Origin: Pascua guehoae | Taxonomy: Eukaryota; Basidiomycota; Tremellomycetes; Trichosporonales; Trichosporonaceae | Length of the DNA: 64,000 nt | Assembly: GCA_001600415.1 (NCBI GenBank) | Contig: BCJX01000002.1 | Span: 2,864,987-2,928,986 of the forward strand | Reading direction: 5' to 3' | Shown: piece after piece, positions 11,237 through 22,419 of the stretch | How positions within the stretch are numbered: position 1 is the first letter of the stretch | How the letters are laid out: each line of letters opens with the position of its first letter | Notes under the pieces: generated by a model | What the model was told of the DNA's origin: nothing | The model's database searches: none | Seen by the model: the letters and a program-made list of their open reading frames with translations, nothing else | Position numbers and translations under genes: made by a program

Positions 11237-13617
11237 ATGTCCCCCGTCCCCGCCGTCCCGCTCGTCGCGCGCTCGGCAGCAGTAGACACAATCACCCCCA
11301 ACCAGACCCAACAGTACGTACCCCGTACCGCAGCGACGAGTGACGCCCGACATGTAGACTAGACCAAATTCCGCCGAGGCCCCAGTCCCGTGTCGCAACG
11401 TGCATCGCGCATGCCATGTCGATCCCGCACGCGCAGCCCGGCGCGTCGCGATCGCTGCTAGCCACGCGTACCGCGCGCCGCCCCTTGGCCCCCTTGGCCC
11501 CGCAACGCGGCAGCCGCGCAGCACCCGACAATGCCGTGTCTTACCGACCTCTCATTCCACACGCACTGACGGCCAGGGTCACACTCATCGTCGCCGGGTG
11601 CTATGTCGTCGCTATTGGAATCTGTGAGCTGCCACCCGCCCACAGAGACTTGGCGCCTGTTTGTCGCTGACGCGCGCAGTAGTGTGTGGACCCGGCCGGT
11701 CGCACGGTGCAAGCTGACGGGCAGTGGTAGGAGGACGCTGCGGACGGCGCTGAGAGCAGGCATGGTATGTACGCCCCACAAGAGGATGGGTGGCAAGTGG
11801 TCCCACACGCCCCACCGTCCTCACCCCCCGCACCGCACACAACTAGACCCAATTCCACACACCCACCCACCCCACCCCCACTCTGCACCCCACCCCCACG
11901 ACGCGCGACTGACACACAGTGCCATACCTCAAAGAGGTCATTTACCCCTTCAAGCTCCTTGTGCGTCCCTGTCGGAGGGCGAGACTGACCGTGCAGGTGG
12001 TGGGCATGCACGAGCTGTGCCACGCGCTCGCGGGTGTGAGTCGAGCCGAGTGGCAGCCAAGCCGGGTGCAGTCGAGCCAGGTGGCAGTGAGGAGGCACGC
12101 AGACCGGGGACGCAGACTGGGGATGCATACTGGGGACGCAGACCGGGAACGCAAACTGGGGACGCAGACCGACCGACGTGCCCGGCGGCCCAGAACCGAC
12201 ATTTTGCGTCTCAGGCGTAGAGCTGACCGCAGACACTGACCTGTGCCCGCGTCGAGAGCATCGATGTGAGTTGGGCTTTGCTTGTATCGCACCAGAATAT
12301 GACCACTAACGGAAGCTCGATCCAGATGAGGGCGGGTGCACGCGCATGCGCGGCGGCATCCCCTTAGTGAGTCACCCCGCACGTCGCCTCTGGTCTCTGG
12401 GCTCGACGTGGCTGACGCCAGATTACGCTGCCGGCCGGATACCTCGGGTCGAGCTTTATCGGTGCATGTCTGATTGCCTGTGTGAGTCTGCGCGAGGTTG
12501 CGGCTGGACGATAGGAGCCGGGAGAGAGGTTAGGGAACGAGCGGGGTCGCGTGGGGAGGAAGCGAGGAGACGTCGGGGGCGAAATGTGCACGGACACGTT
12601 GGTGTCTGTGGGAGCGCGATCGAGAACAAATACCGGGAGAAGAGTCGCGGGAGAACAGTACAGAGCTCAGAAGCACTGCAACTAACATCAGGGATTCGAC
12701 ACAAACGCATCAAAGATTGCCTGCCTCGTCCTCGCCGTCCTGTTTCTCCTCACGCTCTTCTGGGCGCGCAAGAGCTGGGTCGCATGGTGCAGCATTGGGT
12801 TTACGGCCGCCCTCATTATTGTGAGTTGCTCGGGTTGTGTGGTGCTGGCATTATCGTGCCGTCTGCGGAGCTGGCATTGATCGTGTTGTGTGGTGCTGGT
12901 ATTGCTCGTTTGGCCTGTGCACCTCGCATTGGCCGTGTCTTGTCCTCTTTCTCGTTTTCTGGAGTTCTACACAAGTTCAAGGGGCAACTGCTGACTCACA
13001 GGTGTGCTGGCTCGTGTACCACACTGTGGCACTGCGGTTCCTCGTCCTCTTCATCGGTGTCATGTCGTGCCTATACTGTATTGTGCGTACACAACACCTG
13101 TACCCAACGTGTCCTCGTCGACGTAACATTCTTTGCCATGGCCGGTCATTTTACAATCTGGTTCCCTCTGGCCTGTCGCACCACTCGACGCCGCTCACAC
13201 CCAGTGGGACATTATCGACGACACGCTCAAGCGCAAGGTACACTCATCGGACGCGTCCGAGTTTGCAAAGCTCGTCGGGTGCGGCGACTCGCGCACGTGG
13301 GGTGCCTTCTGGCTCTTGTGGTCTATCGCGTGTGAGTCCGTAATGAAATCGGGACTTGTGCGAGGGCAAGCAGGTGGCCAGCGTCTGCGAGGCACTATTG
13401 CTTCATTCTCGCCTGCATTGTCCCCTCGGCCTGCCCGCAACCGTCGGGCCCGAAGATCCCACTCACACCCAGTCTTTATCGCTGGTATCATGGTCGGCCT
13501 CGTAGCATTCAAGAGGTCGTGGGAGCAGCAGCGTATCGCTGCAGACAACTTCCTCGGCGGTGAGTTTACGCACTGTAGGGCGAGGGGCGACGTGTCTGAC
13601 AAGCAGGCTCGCCGTGA
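11237..13617 (+). CDS. Peptidase M50B-like multispanning membrane protein, 12 exons, 260 aa
   Basis: Exons 11237-11313, 11577-11623, 11920-11960, 11997-12035, 12233-12265, 12316-12366, 12422-12481, 12692-12820, 13002-13082, 13205-13331, 13473-13559, 13607-13617. Every junction keeps frame and most introns show GTGAGT/GTGCGT donors and CTNAC branch sites. The rebuilt protein has a first helix (VTLIVAGCYVVAIGI), then LPYLKEVIYPFKLLVVGMHELCHALAG with the zinc motif H60-E61-x-x-H64. Next comes LDPDEGGCTRMRGGIPL and at least four more hydrophobic segments. This order matches the fungal/plant peptidase M50B-like family. These resemble site-2 proteases in having HExxH next to a membrane helix, but proteolysis has not been shown from the sequence. 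The start is the first ATG of the exon-1 frame. The last intron (13560-13606) could be retained; the protein would then end at 13633 with a longer tail. The gene is extremely fragmented: 12 exons for 260 codons. Confidence 0.9.
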
Positions 13618-14782
13618 GAGTTTCTGGCAGTGAGATGAAGAGTGCAGGATTCTCTCGGGCTAGTAGCTTTACGTGCTGTAGGGTTTGCAATAGGGTCTTG
13701 GAAGCAGGTGGGCCCATGTAGGGCTGTACCGTAGTGCATTGCATGGCTGCATGGCATGACTCGTATGACTGGTATGATCGGTATGACTGGCATGGAATGA
13801 ATGGCCTGACTGGCAAGACTGGCAAGACTGGCATGGCTCTGCTATTGTAGCAGCCAGCACTGAACCCTTCCACGCGGCGAGTTGAACCAATTGAACTGAT
13901 GAACTGCATGACCTGTACCTCTTTGAAAAAGGAATGACCTTTGGTGCCCACCACGAGACGTCCGCTCCTTGGCAGGCCTGCAGGCCATAGGCAGTGAATG
14001 CCTGCCCCGGCCTCAGTAGATCAGTCGCTTAGCCTCAGAAATTGACATACTGTACGCCGCCGCCCAGTGGTGTGATGGGCGACTGGAAGTTGGTAGTCAC
14101 GCCCAGGGGTTGCGCTGCGCGCTGCAAGCCATGTTGACGCCATTCCCAGCAACTGCAACACCACAGCACCCCCACAGCGGGTGTCGACTGCTCGTATCAT
14201 GCACGTGGGCGGTTTGAGACCCGAGTGTGTCGTCCTCTGTCTACGCGGGCTTACCTTTCTGCTTGGCATGGATGTTGAGCGAGTCTACGTCGGGGTGGAT
14301 GTGGCGTTGCTTGTTGGCCGGATGTTGACTTTCCGCCATCGGGACCCTGCATCTCGTTCTGTACGGACATCCGTCGCTCGCCGCGTACGCCGTGTACGCG
14401 GAGTTGGACTCGGCCTGGAATTGCTCATCCTGTCCGCCGTCAGTGGCCGTCACAGGATGAGCTTCCGACAAGGTCAAACACCTCGCAATGCTCGCAAGCT
14501 ACTGCACGCGGCACAAACCAACACCAACTCGCAACGGCAGGTGGTCACCACGTACAACTGATTCACATAGACTTCTTCCTACTACATGCACATTTCGCTT
14601 CCGTCGACTTTGCTTCGTTCCAACAACTGTGACTGGGGTCTCTCTTTAATTTCTCGCCCTTCAGAACTGGCGCCACACCCGCCGCATCCCCTCCCTCCCG
14701 CAAGCAGAGCGCCGCTGAACGGACAAGACTCTATAGGGTCAATCGGGTTCGAGGTATCGGGTCGAGGTCGGTGGAATGTGAA
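13618..14782. other. Convergent intergenic region with degenerate short repeats
   Basis: This lies between the 3' ends of the M50B-like gene and the cysteine-rich gene. At about 13745-13840 there are repeated variants of TGACTGG(C/T)A(T/A)(G/A)A. Between 14180 and 14540 both strands carry open frames of about 80-125 codons, but none shows a family motif or convincing splice partners, so I assign no gene. Confidence 0.4.
13745..13840. repeat. Degenerate tandem 10-mers (GACTGGYAWG type)
   Basis: Short units such as TGACTGGTAT, TGATCGGTAT, TGACTGGCAT, TGACTGGCAA and AGACTGGCAA follow one another. They look like a decaying minisatellite in the convergent spacer. Confidence 0.55.
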
Positions 14783-16005
14783 TTAGAAGTTGGAGAAGCC
14801 GCCCTTGTCCTTGTTCTTCTTGGCGTTCTTCTTGCCCTCCTTGTGCAGCTTGGAAATCGTCTTCTTCCAGTTGACTAGGAGTGTCAGCAAAGCGCTACTG
14901 CGGTTCACGGCGCGGGGGCAGAGGACGCTGGGGAGGGTAGAATTGGTTCCGCCTGATATAGCCAAAGTGCCACACTCGGCCCTTAATTGTGGGGATATGT
15001 GGGGTGGCCCTGAACCCCGCAGGGGAAGAGCGTGCGAGCAGGGGGGTCGGGCCGTGTTGGTATGCCTTTGGGCTGTTCACCCTGAAGGTGCCCAACCCCA
15101 CAGGGGGATCGGCCGAGGCTGACTTCGACTCCCAGGCGTGGCAGGTTATCGGGCGTCTCCGGCCCCTGCACCCCCGCACCGCACACGAGCAGTGTTGTGC
15201 GTCGCGGGCGTGGGACGTGGGCCGAGTCGAGTCGACGTCGCCACTCTCAACAGGGACCAGGACAAGCCAGAAGCATAATGGGAGGGCTAGGGGGACAACT
15301 CACAGCACTGCTTGCAGTCCTGGTTGGCGTGCGCCTTGCAGACTGGGATGGTGTAAGCCGCGGCACTGGGGCAGGTCAAGATAGTACCCACCGATAGACT
15401 GGTCCTTTGCGTTGCGGTAGTAGGCGGGCAGGTCGATGGGAGCGCGCGGCGCGGGGTCGAAGCCCATCACGCAGTCGTTGTCTGGGTCGGTCAGCACGGA
15501 TGGCAGGGAGGCGGGTTAGGGAAGGTGTAGGGGTAGGGAAGGGTGGGCAGAGGGGGTCCGGGAGCGGCCGGATGCGGGGTCGGGGTTGGGGTTGGGGGGA
15601 TGCGGGGTACGTCGGAGTGGCCAAGTGGGCTACGTCATGCAGATCGTGCCGATGGACGGATGGATGGATGCTGTCGATGGATGGTGGTGGTGGTGGTGGT
15701 CGGAAGAGGAGGAGGGAAGGAACATGGTCGCAACTCACCCTCACGCCCGTCAAAGCCGCAGGGCTCGCAGACCTCCTTGCCGTGCTCGCAGAAGAGGGCG
15801 TCGTTGATCTCGACTGTTGGGTTAGTGGGGACCGCGGGTGGTGCTAGATGGCGCGCGCAGCGACTCACCCGACGCGGTGGAGCTGGACAGTGTCAGCGGG
15901 GATGCAGGGGGGATGGGGTTGGTTCTCGGCGACAACGTCGTTGACGACGACGACGACGGCAGCAGGGGAGACTTACTCAGTGGGCGAGGTACCGAGAGCG
16001 TCCAT
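14783..16005 (-). CDS. Small cysteine-rich protein with duplicated zinc-type motif, six exons, 112 aa
   Basis: Exons by descending coordinate: 16005-15977, 15882-15869, 15813-15739, 15481-15392, 15342-15304, 14874-14783. All junctions are in phase with GTGAGT/GTAAGT/GTGGGT donors, and exon 2 is only 14 nt. The protein begins MDALGTSPTDSTASVEIND. It then has C-E-H-G-K-E-V-C-E-P-C (about residues 23-33), a middle part (DNDCVMGFDPAPRAPIDLP), and a second block C-K-A-H-A-N-Q-D-C-K-Q-C. It ends in a Lys-rich tail (KLHKEGKKNAKKNKDKGGF). Both blocks read C-x(1,2)-H-x4-C-x2-C, so each could bind one metal ion, or the two together could form one module. I do not recognise the family. The basic tail could bind nucleic acid or act as a nuclear signal; this is inference. 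It is convergent with the M50B-like gene. Confidence 0.82.
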
Positions 16006-16854
16006 GATTGCGGTTGGTGGGGGAGGAGGGTGACTGAGAGCGTGGGCTAGAGTACAGAAGTACGTGAGAGGAGGTGGTGGTGGTGTTGTCGTGAGGAGAA
16101 CAGATGAAGGATGGATAGAGACACGTCGATGGTTTATATACGCGTGTGCGCTGTCGCAGACTGCCCGAGACGGGGGCGGGGGCGGGGGCGGAGGCAGAGG
16201 CAGAGGGCGCAGAGGGCGCTAGAGTGGGGGGGCTGGGGCTGGTAGAGGAGAGAGTGCTGCTGGGTGCTGTGGTGTACCGTATGCATGCACCTTTGTGGTG
16301 GGTGGTGGGTGGCATGCCTGATACGAGTCTTCGGGCTGTTGGTGTCCGGGGGGTGGGGTGGTGGGGGTCTAGACGTAGGTCATGTGGTCAGATGACCACC
16401 CCACTTTACCCTGTGGGCCAATCTAACTGCACGCACCCACCCCCACACCCGCCACTCGTGCACTCTCTCTATCAGAGACCCCACTTAACCTTGCTCGTGC
16501 TACTCACAAACGCTCCCAAGAGGCGTGCAGAGGGCTGCGATGACGCACATGGCTGATGCATCGGGCCACTATGTGCTAGCGAATGCCACTGCTCAATGGC
16601 ACAATCGGTGCTCTGGCGCTGCGCATGAGCCAGTCCTGGCGTTTGAATGCCGCAGGCAGGCAAGAGAGGTACGCATCCCATCCCCAGCCTGCGGCGCTGC
16701 TTGGCGGACGGCGGGGCTAGCCGTGGGCGCCCGGTCGTATGCTGTGTTGCCGACTTGGGTGCGACACATACGACGGCACACGACGCACACGACGCACACC
16801 CACACGCCACCTCCACCACACGCCCGCGCGCCGGCGCGCGCTGGTACGCGGCGG
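16006..16854. other. Intergenic region with G-rich direct repeats
   Basis: It contains the promoter of the cysteine-rich gene and the terminator of the FAD oxidoreductase, both on the minus strand. GGGGGC and GGCAGA repeats lie at about 16170-16215. No gene is recognised. Confidence 0.4.
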
Positions 16855-19212
16855 CTACAGTTCCCACCCCTCGGCCAACTTGTCTGGGTTGGTTGTGTCG
16901 CCCCAGATGTCGGCGCGTACGAGGCGCGCGACGTGCTCGCCGGCAGCGAGGGAGCTTGTGAGTCCCGGGCTGGCAAAGCCGAGCATTTCGACAAAGCCGC
17001 GGCGCGCGGGTGAGTGGCGGATCATAAAGTCAAAGAAGCCGCCACCGGGCGGGCGAATGTTGGGGCGGAAGCCGGCATAGTCGGGCTCGAGGCGCGTGGG
17101 GTCAATGCCGGGGAGGTACGTCTGGGCGGCGCGTCCGATCGATTCCAGCTGGGTGGCCGATGGCGCGAGGTGCGCGTGCCAGTAGTCTGGGTTGGCGGCC
17201 GACGCTGCGTCGTCGCCAATGTGCTCGACGTCGGGCCCAAAGCGCACGTTGCCGTCGAGGTCGATGGTCTGCGCGTCAGTGTGCATCGCGAGAAGCATGT
17301 CGCAAGGGGAGCGTGTGTACGCACGAGGTGTGTGCCAAGCGAGTCGAGGTGCTGGCTCGGGCACGGGTAGATGAGGCGCGAGACGCTCGCGCCGGGGCCC
17401 TTGTACGACATGTAGTTGCCTTGGTGTGAGTGTGGGTTTGTACAGCCATGTCAACAACGCACCCTTTGAAATCCACATGCCCACACGCTCGTTCTCGGGC
17501 ACGACCGAGTTTGTGATACTCGTTGCCGAGAGACCGGCAGCGTTGACCAGCACGTCGGCGTGCACAGCGTCAATGCCACCAGGCTCGCCGTCGGCACCGC
17601 CCGTCTCGAGCTGGACGACCCAGCCGCCCTTTTCGCCAGCGTCGACGCGCACCACGCGCGTCCCGCGCACAATAATGCCCTCGCCGCGGTCTGCAAGCCC
17701 CTTGCGCCGCTTGTCGGCAACACCGACACCGACACTGACCGCGCCGCTCGCCTCGAGGTAGTCTGCCTCTTCAATCTCGCGCGCGAGTGAATCGACCAGC
17801 CCTGCAGAGTCCACAATGCCCGTCTCAGTCACTAGCAGGGCGGCACACACGTCTGGAGATAGCTCGGGCTCCATGTCGCGCGCCTCGTTGCCCGAGAGAA
17901 AGTAGGCCGGGATGACAGAGTTGGTCTGCGTCGCAGAGGCGGGTTGGCCCGTGAGAAAGCTCTCGTGCTGTGTGTGCATCGAGAGATTGTCGAGATAGGG
18001 AATCTGCATCTTGTCTGTTGCGACAATGAGCTGTGGGTGAGCTTGGCTTTGGCGAGGACGGGGATTGTTGTTTCGAGACCGTGATCTAGTCGTCGACTCG
18101 GCGACCACATCAGAGGGATGGGCGGCGGACAGCGGACAGGCAGACAGGCAGGCAGGCAGACAGGCAGGCAGGCAGACAACATCACCAGCACAAACGCAAC
18201 CGGCAGTCCAGTCGACCGTGACGACCTATCCATGCCGCCAGTCCAGCCGACCAGACGCACCTCAGCAGGCAAACCGCCAGTCTAGCCCAGCCGGGGCACT
18301 TGTACGAGCCGCTCGTTCTCCCCCTTGTTCTCCCTCTCCCCTTGTTCTCTCTCTCTCCCTTGTCCTCTCTCTCTCCCTTGTCCTCTCTCTCTCCCTTGTC
18401 CTCTCTCTCCCCCCATTGTTCTCTCACCCCCCTTGTTCTCTCTCCCCCCTCTTGTTCTCCACCCCTCCCCCACACACCCCAGTCAGGGCGCACAGGCAGC
18501 ACAGAGCACCGACGACCGTACACCCTCCTCACCCTCTCCCCTCCTCACCTTGCGCACCCTCCTCTCCCCGAGTGGAAGCTCGACCCGACCCATGACGCAC
18601 CTTTTCAGTCTTCTGGTGCCCGATCCCGAGCGCCCTGCAGCGCGCATACATCAGGTCGCGGCCGCGGATACACAGCGCCGACTTGAGGCTGCCCACGGGG
18701 TAGTAGATGCCTCGTGCCGTTAGTGTCCAGCGTCTCAGGCATGGGGGACTCACCGGAATGGATGACTTCCGAGTTGCGTGCTCTGGCGTGTCAGCCCGTC
18801 CTCCTACATTGCCACCACCATCGTCTCTCCCCCTCTCCCCCCACTCCCNNNNNNNNNNNNNNNNNNNNNNNNNNNNNNNNNNNNNNNNNNNNNNNNNNNN
18901 NNNNNNNNNNNNNNNNNNNNNNNNNNNNNNNNNNNNNNNNNNNNNNNNCCCCCCCCCACCTGTCCCCATGCCCGCTCACGTACGCACGTAGTCTCTTGCC
19001 CAAGCTACTGCGCATCAGCACCCCACCCAACGCAAGTAACGCACCAACCGCCCGCGCTCAACGACAAACGTCGTCCGCCCCGCGCCGGCCGTGTTGACGA
19101 GGCCCGCAGCGACCGAGAGCCCCACGACGCCGCCGCCAATGACGACGTGGTCGACCGACATGGACGCGGGGCGGAACGGGTACGCGGCGCGCAGGCGCGT
19201 GGCGTATGACAT
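16855..19212 (-). CDS. FAD-dependent oxidoreductase, L-2-hydroxyglutarate dehydrogenase type, seven exons, 466 aa
   Basis: Exons by descending coordinate: 19212-19045, 19004-18988, 18782-18754, 18710-18601, 18030-17463, 17419-17325, 17268-16855. The junctions are in phase and the 100-N gap lies inside intron 2, so the coding sequence is complete. The N-terminus MSYATRLRAAYPFRPAS is basic and Ser/Ala-rich, fitting a mitochondrial presequence. The FAD dinucleotide fold follows: HVVIGGGVVGLSVAAGL, then FVVERG. RNSEVIHSGIYYPVGSLK is typical of the family, as are VTETGIVDSAGLVDSL in the middle, KGNYMSYKGPG, DLDGNVRFGPDVE and FRPNIRPPGGGFFDFMI at the end. Known members oxidise L-2-hydroxyglutarate to 2-oxoglutarate and pass electrons to the respiratory chain. 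A related DAO-family substrate cannot be excluded. Introns 2 and 4 are long and repeat-rich. Confidence 0.92.
18131..18178. repeat. GGCA/GACA microsatellite
   Basis: Repeated CAGG and CAGA tetramers in an intron of the FAD oxidoreductase gene. Confidence 0.8.
18313..18470. repeat. Pyrimidine-rich minisatellite, 18-bp unit
   Basis: A run of CTCTCTCTCCCTTGTCCT-type units, clearest as consecutive 18-bp copies from 18361, inside the fourth intron of the FAD oxidoreductase gene (18031-18600). Confidence 0.8.
18849..18948. other. Assembly gap of 100 N flanked by C-runs
   Basis: Exactly 100 undetermined bases, the conventional size for a gap of unknown length. The left flank is C-rich (CCCCCCACTCCC) and the right flank starts with nine C. 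The gap lies in an intron of the FAD oxidoreductase gene. Confidence 0.98.
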
Positions 19213-19752
19213 TGTACAACGAGAGGTGTCGGCGGGGCGTGGGGGTGGGGTCGTCTTTGTTAGGGGGGAGGTGGATGGGATCGGGACTCGGTGGCCGGTC
19301 GGGTCGTCGATAAGTGGTGAGGACGAGGACGTGGTGGATGAAAAACGCGGTACATGGTGGTGGCCGATGCTGGGCCAGTGATCCAGTGAGGTCATTGGCG
19401 TTTCGAAGTTTGTTTCGGTCAGATCCAGGATGCCGATCGCCGACTTTGCTACATGCTTGATACTTTACGGTCATCTGTTCTCGAACTGCAGGCTGCGCGT
19501 TGCATGTATAGCTTGTAGGAGATGTACAGTACGTCAGTCGAGAGCATTGGCACGCCCATCAAGACTGGCACGTGGTCCCATTCAGTCCTTACACCACCAA
19601 ACAGCTTGTAGCTAGCAGAGGCCAACATGGCCTGGCACACGGCCAGCTGTGGGCTTTGTGAATCGTGTCGTGTCGTATTTCCTTCCTCTGATGCTGCTCG
19701 TATTCTCCCCCCGTATTCGTCCTCGCATGCATCGTACGCTGTGCAAAAGGAA
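19213..19752. other. Intergenic region upstream of the FAD oxidoreductase
   Basis: Probable promoter of the minus-strand oxidoreductase and 3' flank of the tRNA-Ile gene. No further gene is seen. Confidence 0.4.
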
Positions 19753-19845
19753 TGATCACTGACAGGATCGAACTGCCGACCTTTGCATACACTAGTAGCG
19801 GTCTTGTTATTAGTACAATGCTCTAACCAGCTGAGCTAAGCGACC
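19753..19845 (-). tRNA. tRNA-Ile (AAT anticodon) with a 19-nt intron
   Basis: Read on the minus strand, the acceptor stem begins GGTCGCT and pairs, with G-T wobbles, with AGTGATC; the discriminator base is A. The D-arm is GCTC-loop-GAGC. The anticodon stem TTGTA pairs with TGCAA, and the loop reads CTAATA, giving anticodon AAT. A 19-nt insertion sits one base 3' of the anticodon, the canonical position for nuclear tRNA introns. The T-arm contains TTCGATC with a five-pair stem. Without the intron the molecule is 74 nt. CCA is not encoded, as expected for a nuclear gene. It stands alone between two protein genes. Confidence 0.9.
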
Positions 19846-20513
19846 ACGATGATGTTGGACCAGCACGCCGCGTGCCGCCCGCGGGGGGGAGGCAGGCGTT
19901 GGTTGACACCTTTCTGCCGTCGAAGACGAGGAACAGCTCCAGAACTCCAGGCTCCAGATTGTGATGCTGATGCTGTGGGCAGTGTTGCGAGAATGGAAAT
20001 CCTGGTGAACACCGAGGGTTACATTGTCGTGGATTGATGGTGTTTGCGAACCGTGTGTTTTCTTCTCCGAGTGCGGTTGTACAGTATTCCGGTGTGCACG
20101 CTCGACCCCTTTGCCCTGTCCCGTCTGCATCTGGGCCTCGCCATGTATCCAAGCAACCCCACAGGAGCGGTCCGTGCGCACATGCGCCCCCTTCATCAAA
20201 TCTCACGTGTGGCACCGCCACTGCGTTCCACTCGCACTGCGTCCCACTACCTCGCACACCTCCCAGATCGAGCACACTTGTCCCGACAAAGCAAGGGGAT
20301 GTCGAGAACGCTCCAAACATGCAAGAGGGCTGTCCATGAACAGCTGCCACACCAGGGTGTCCTAGTTTTCCAAGGTGATCCATCATCACTGTATAGAAGG
20401 GAACCAATGCTATTGAGGGGGTGTTACACAAGGGTCGAAAGGTTTACACGAGTTGTTCTGCTCTGTTTCGTTCTACTGGGGTGCGCGCGCGAGGGGAAGC
20501 ACGTCGTAGCCGT
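19846..20513. other. Intergenic region, tRNA 5' flank to P5C dehydrogenase 3' end
   Basis: No gene recognised. It includes the P5C dehydrogenase terminator. Confidence 0.4.
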
Positions 20514-22419
20514 TTACACCAGGTTGGAGGGGTAGATAAACTCCTCCGGGTTGACAAAGTTCTCCTTGATGGAGCGCGCCGAGACAAAGCGGTAGAAAAT
20601 GGAGATCGAGCCCGACTTGTCGTTCGTTCCCGAAGCACGAGCGCCTCCAAAGGGCTGCTGCCCAACGACTGCTCCAGTGCATTTGTCGTTGATGTAGAAG
20701 TTGCCGGCGGCGTTGCGGAGACCAGCGGCGGCCTTGACGAGGGTCGCGCGGTCCGAGCCAAAGAGGGCACCGGTGAGGCCGTACTCGGTGGTGTCGTCAA
20801 TAAGCTTGACCGTCTTGTCAAAGTCGGCGTCCTCGTAGACGTAGATGGTCATGACGGGGCCAAAGATCTCCTGGGTCATGGTGACCGACTGGGGGTCCTT
20901 TGTGACAATGACAGTGGGCTGGATGAAGAAGCCCTTCGAGTCGTCCGACTTGCCACCGACAATGACCTCGCCGCCGGCGTCCTTGGCCTTGGAAATGAGG
21001 CCGGTGATGCGGTCAAAGGCCGGGCGGCCAATGACGGGTCCGGTAAAGTGGGAGAAGTCGGTGCAGGGGCCAATGGTAATCTTGTTGCCCTGCTTGATCA
21101 TCTCGTCGCGGAAGCCACCCTCCCAGAGCGAGCGGGGAACGTAGCAGCGGCCGAGGGCCGAGCACTTCTGGCCAGAGTACTCAAACGCGGCGCGGATGGC
21201 CTGGACGACACCCGACTTGATGTCGGCCGTGGGGTGGTAGAGGTGGAAGTTCTTGCCACCAGTCTCGCCGACAATGCGAGGGTAGCCGCGGTAAATGTCG
21301 AGGTTGCCCGCAATGTCCTTCCAGAGCTTGCGGAACACCTGGGTCGAACCCGTAAAGTGGAGACCGGCAAACTGCTTGTGGTCGATGCACTGCTTGACAA
21401 TGTCGGGAGGCGAGCCGGGCACAAACTGGACGACACCAGCGGGCATGCCGGCCTCCTCAAAGATCTTGTAGGTCAGGTAGCTCGCGTACGTCGACGCCGG
21501 CGACGGCTTCCAGACCACAACGTTGCCGACAATGGCCGGGGCGCCGACTAGGTTGCCGCCAATAGCGGTAAAGTTGAACGGCGTCACGGCAAGCACAAAG
21601 CCCTCGAGCGGGCGGAACTCGGTGCGGTTCCACACACCGGGCGAGTTGCAAGCGGGCTGCTGCTTGTACAGCTCCTCGACAAACTTGACGGAAAAGCGCA
21701 AAAAGTCGGCGAGCTCGGCAGCAGCGTCAATCTCGGCCTGCCATGCGTTCTTGCCCTGGCCCAACATGGTCGCCGCCATAATGTCAAAGCGGTACTTGCC
21801 CGCAACGAGGTCGGCAGCCTTGAGGAAGATGGCAGCCTTGTCCGCCCACGGCATGTCCTCCCACGACTGCTTGGCAGCGAGGGCACCGTCAATCGCAGCA
21901 GTCACAGTCTCGGGCGTCGCGGCGTGGTAGACCGAGAGGTTCTTCTGGTGGTCGTGCGGCATGCACTGGGGCTGCTTGTCGCCAGAGCGGATCTGCAGTG
22001 TGAGTGATGCGACGTCGGGATAGGCAGGACACAAGTGTCATGTGTGGGCACGTGGCTTGTAGAAGTGTGCGGTGCGTGTGTGTGTCCACATCGACAACGC
22101 AGCTGACGCTACCAGCCACCCAACACGAACACCCCAATCCAGTCAAGACTCACCTCCTTGCCGTTGACAATGGCGGGGACGTCAAAGGGCGCCTGCGACG
22201 CCATCTTGGCGAGCGCCTCCTCAAGCTTGGAGCGGTCCTCCGAGCCCGGGCCGTAAGCCCTCTGTTATCGTCAGCATGCGGTTCAGATGCTCGTCCCCAA
22301 AGGACAATCAAGCAAGTCGGTTGACGAGCACGGAAAGGGACCGTCCCCGCTACCACAGCGCTACTCACCATGGGCTCGTTGTCAATGGTGGGGATCTTGA
22401 AGGTGGCGAGCTGAGCCAT
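20514..22419 (-). CDS. PUT2: Delta-1-pyrroline-5-carboxylate dehydrogenase, three exons, 545 aa
   Basis: Exons by descending coordinate: 22419-22369, 22261-22154, 21992-20514, all in phase. The protein belongs to the aldehyde dehydrogenase superfamily, P5CDH subgroup. It catalyses the second step of proline breakdown: glutamate semialdehyde plus NAD to glutamate, normally in mitochondria. Diagnostic segments are VNGKEIRSGDKQPQ near the N-terminus, EGFVLAVTPFNFTAIGGNL, FTGSTQVFRKLWK, VGETGGKNFH with the general-base Glu, and YSGQKCSALGR with the catalytic Cys (about residue 330). TQEIFGPVMTIYVY and QPFGGARASGTNDKSG follow. The length matches eukaryotic P5CDH. No clear mitochondrial presequence is obvious at the start MAQLATFKIPTIDNEP; in the family the N-terminus is variable. 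Confidence 0.96.

Noticed and set aside
12346..13335. A 329-codon plus-strand frame in the M50B-like locus
   Set aside because: It reads through several introns in mixed frames; the spliced model explains the conserved sequence and helices better.
14181..14561. A 126-codon plus-strand frame and antisense frames at the same place
   Set aside because: No family resemblance and no splice partners that extend it; lies in a convergent spacer.
20421..21551. 376-codon open frame antisense to P5C dehydrogenase
   Set aside because: Val/Gly/Arg-rich shadow of a highly conserved enzyme; no independent motif.
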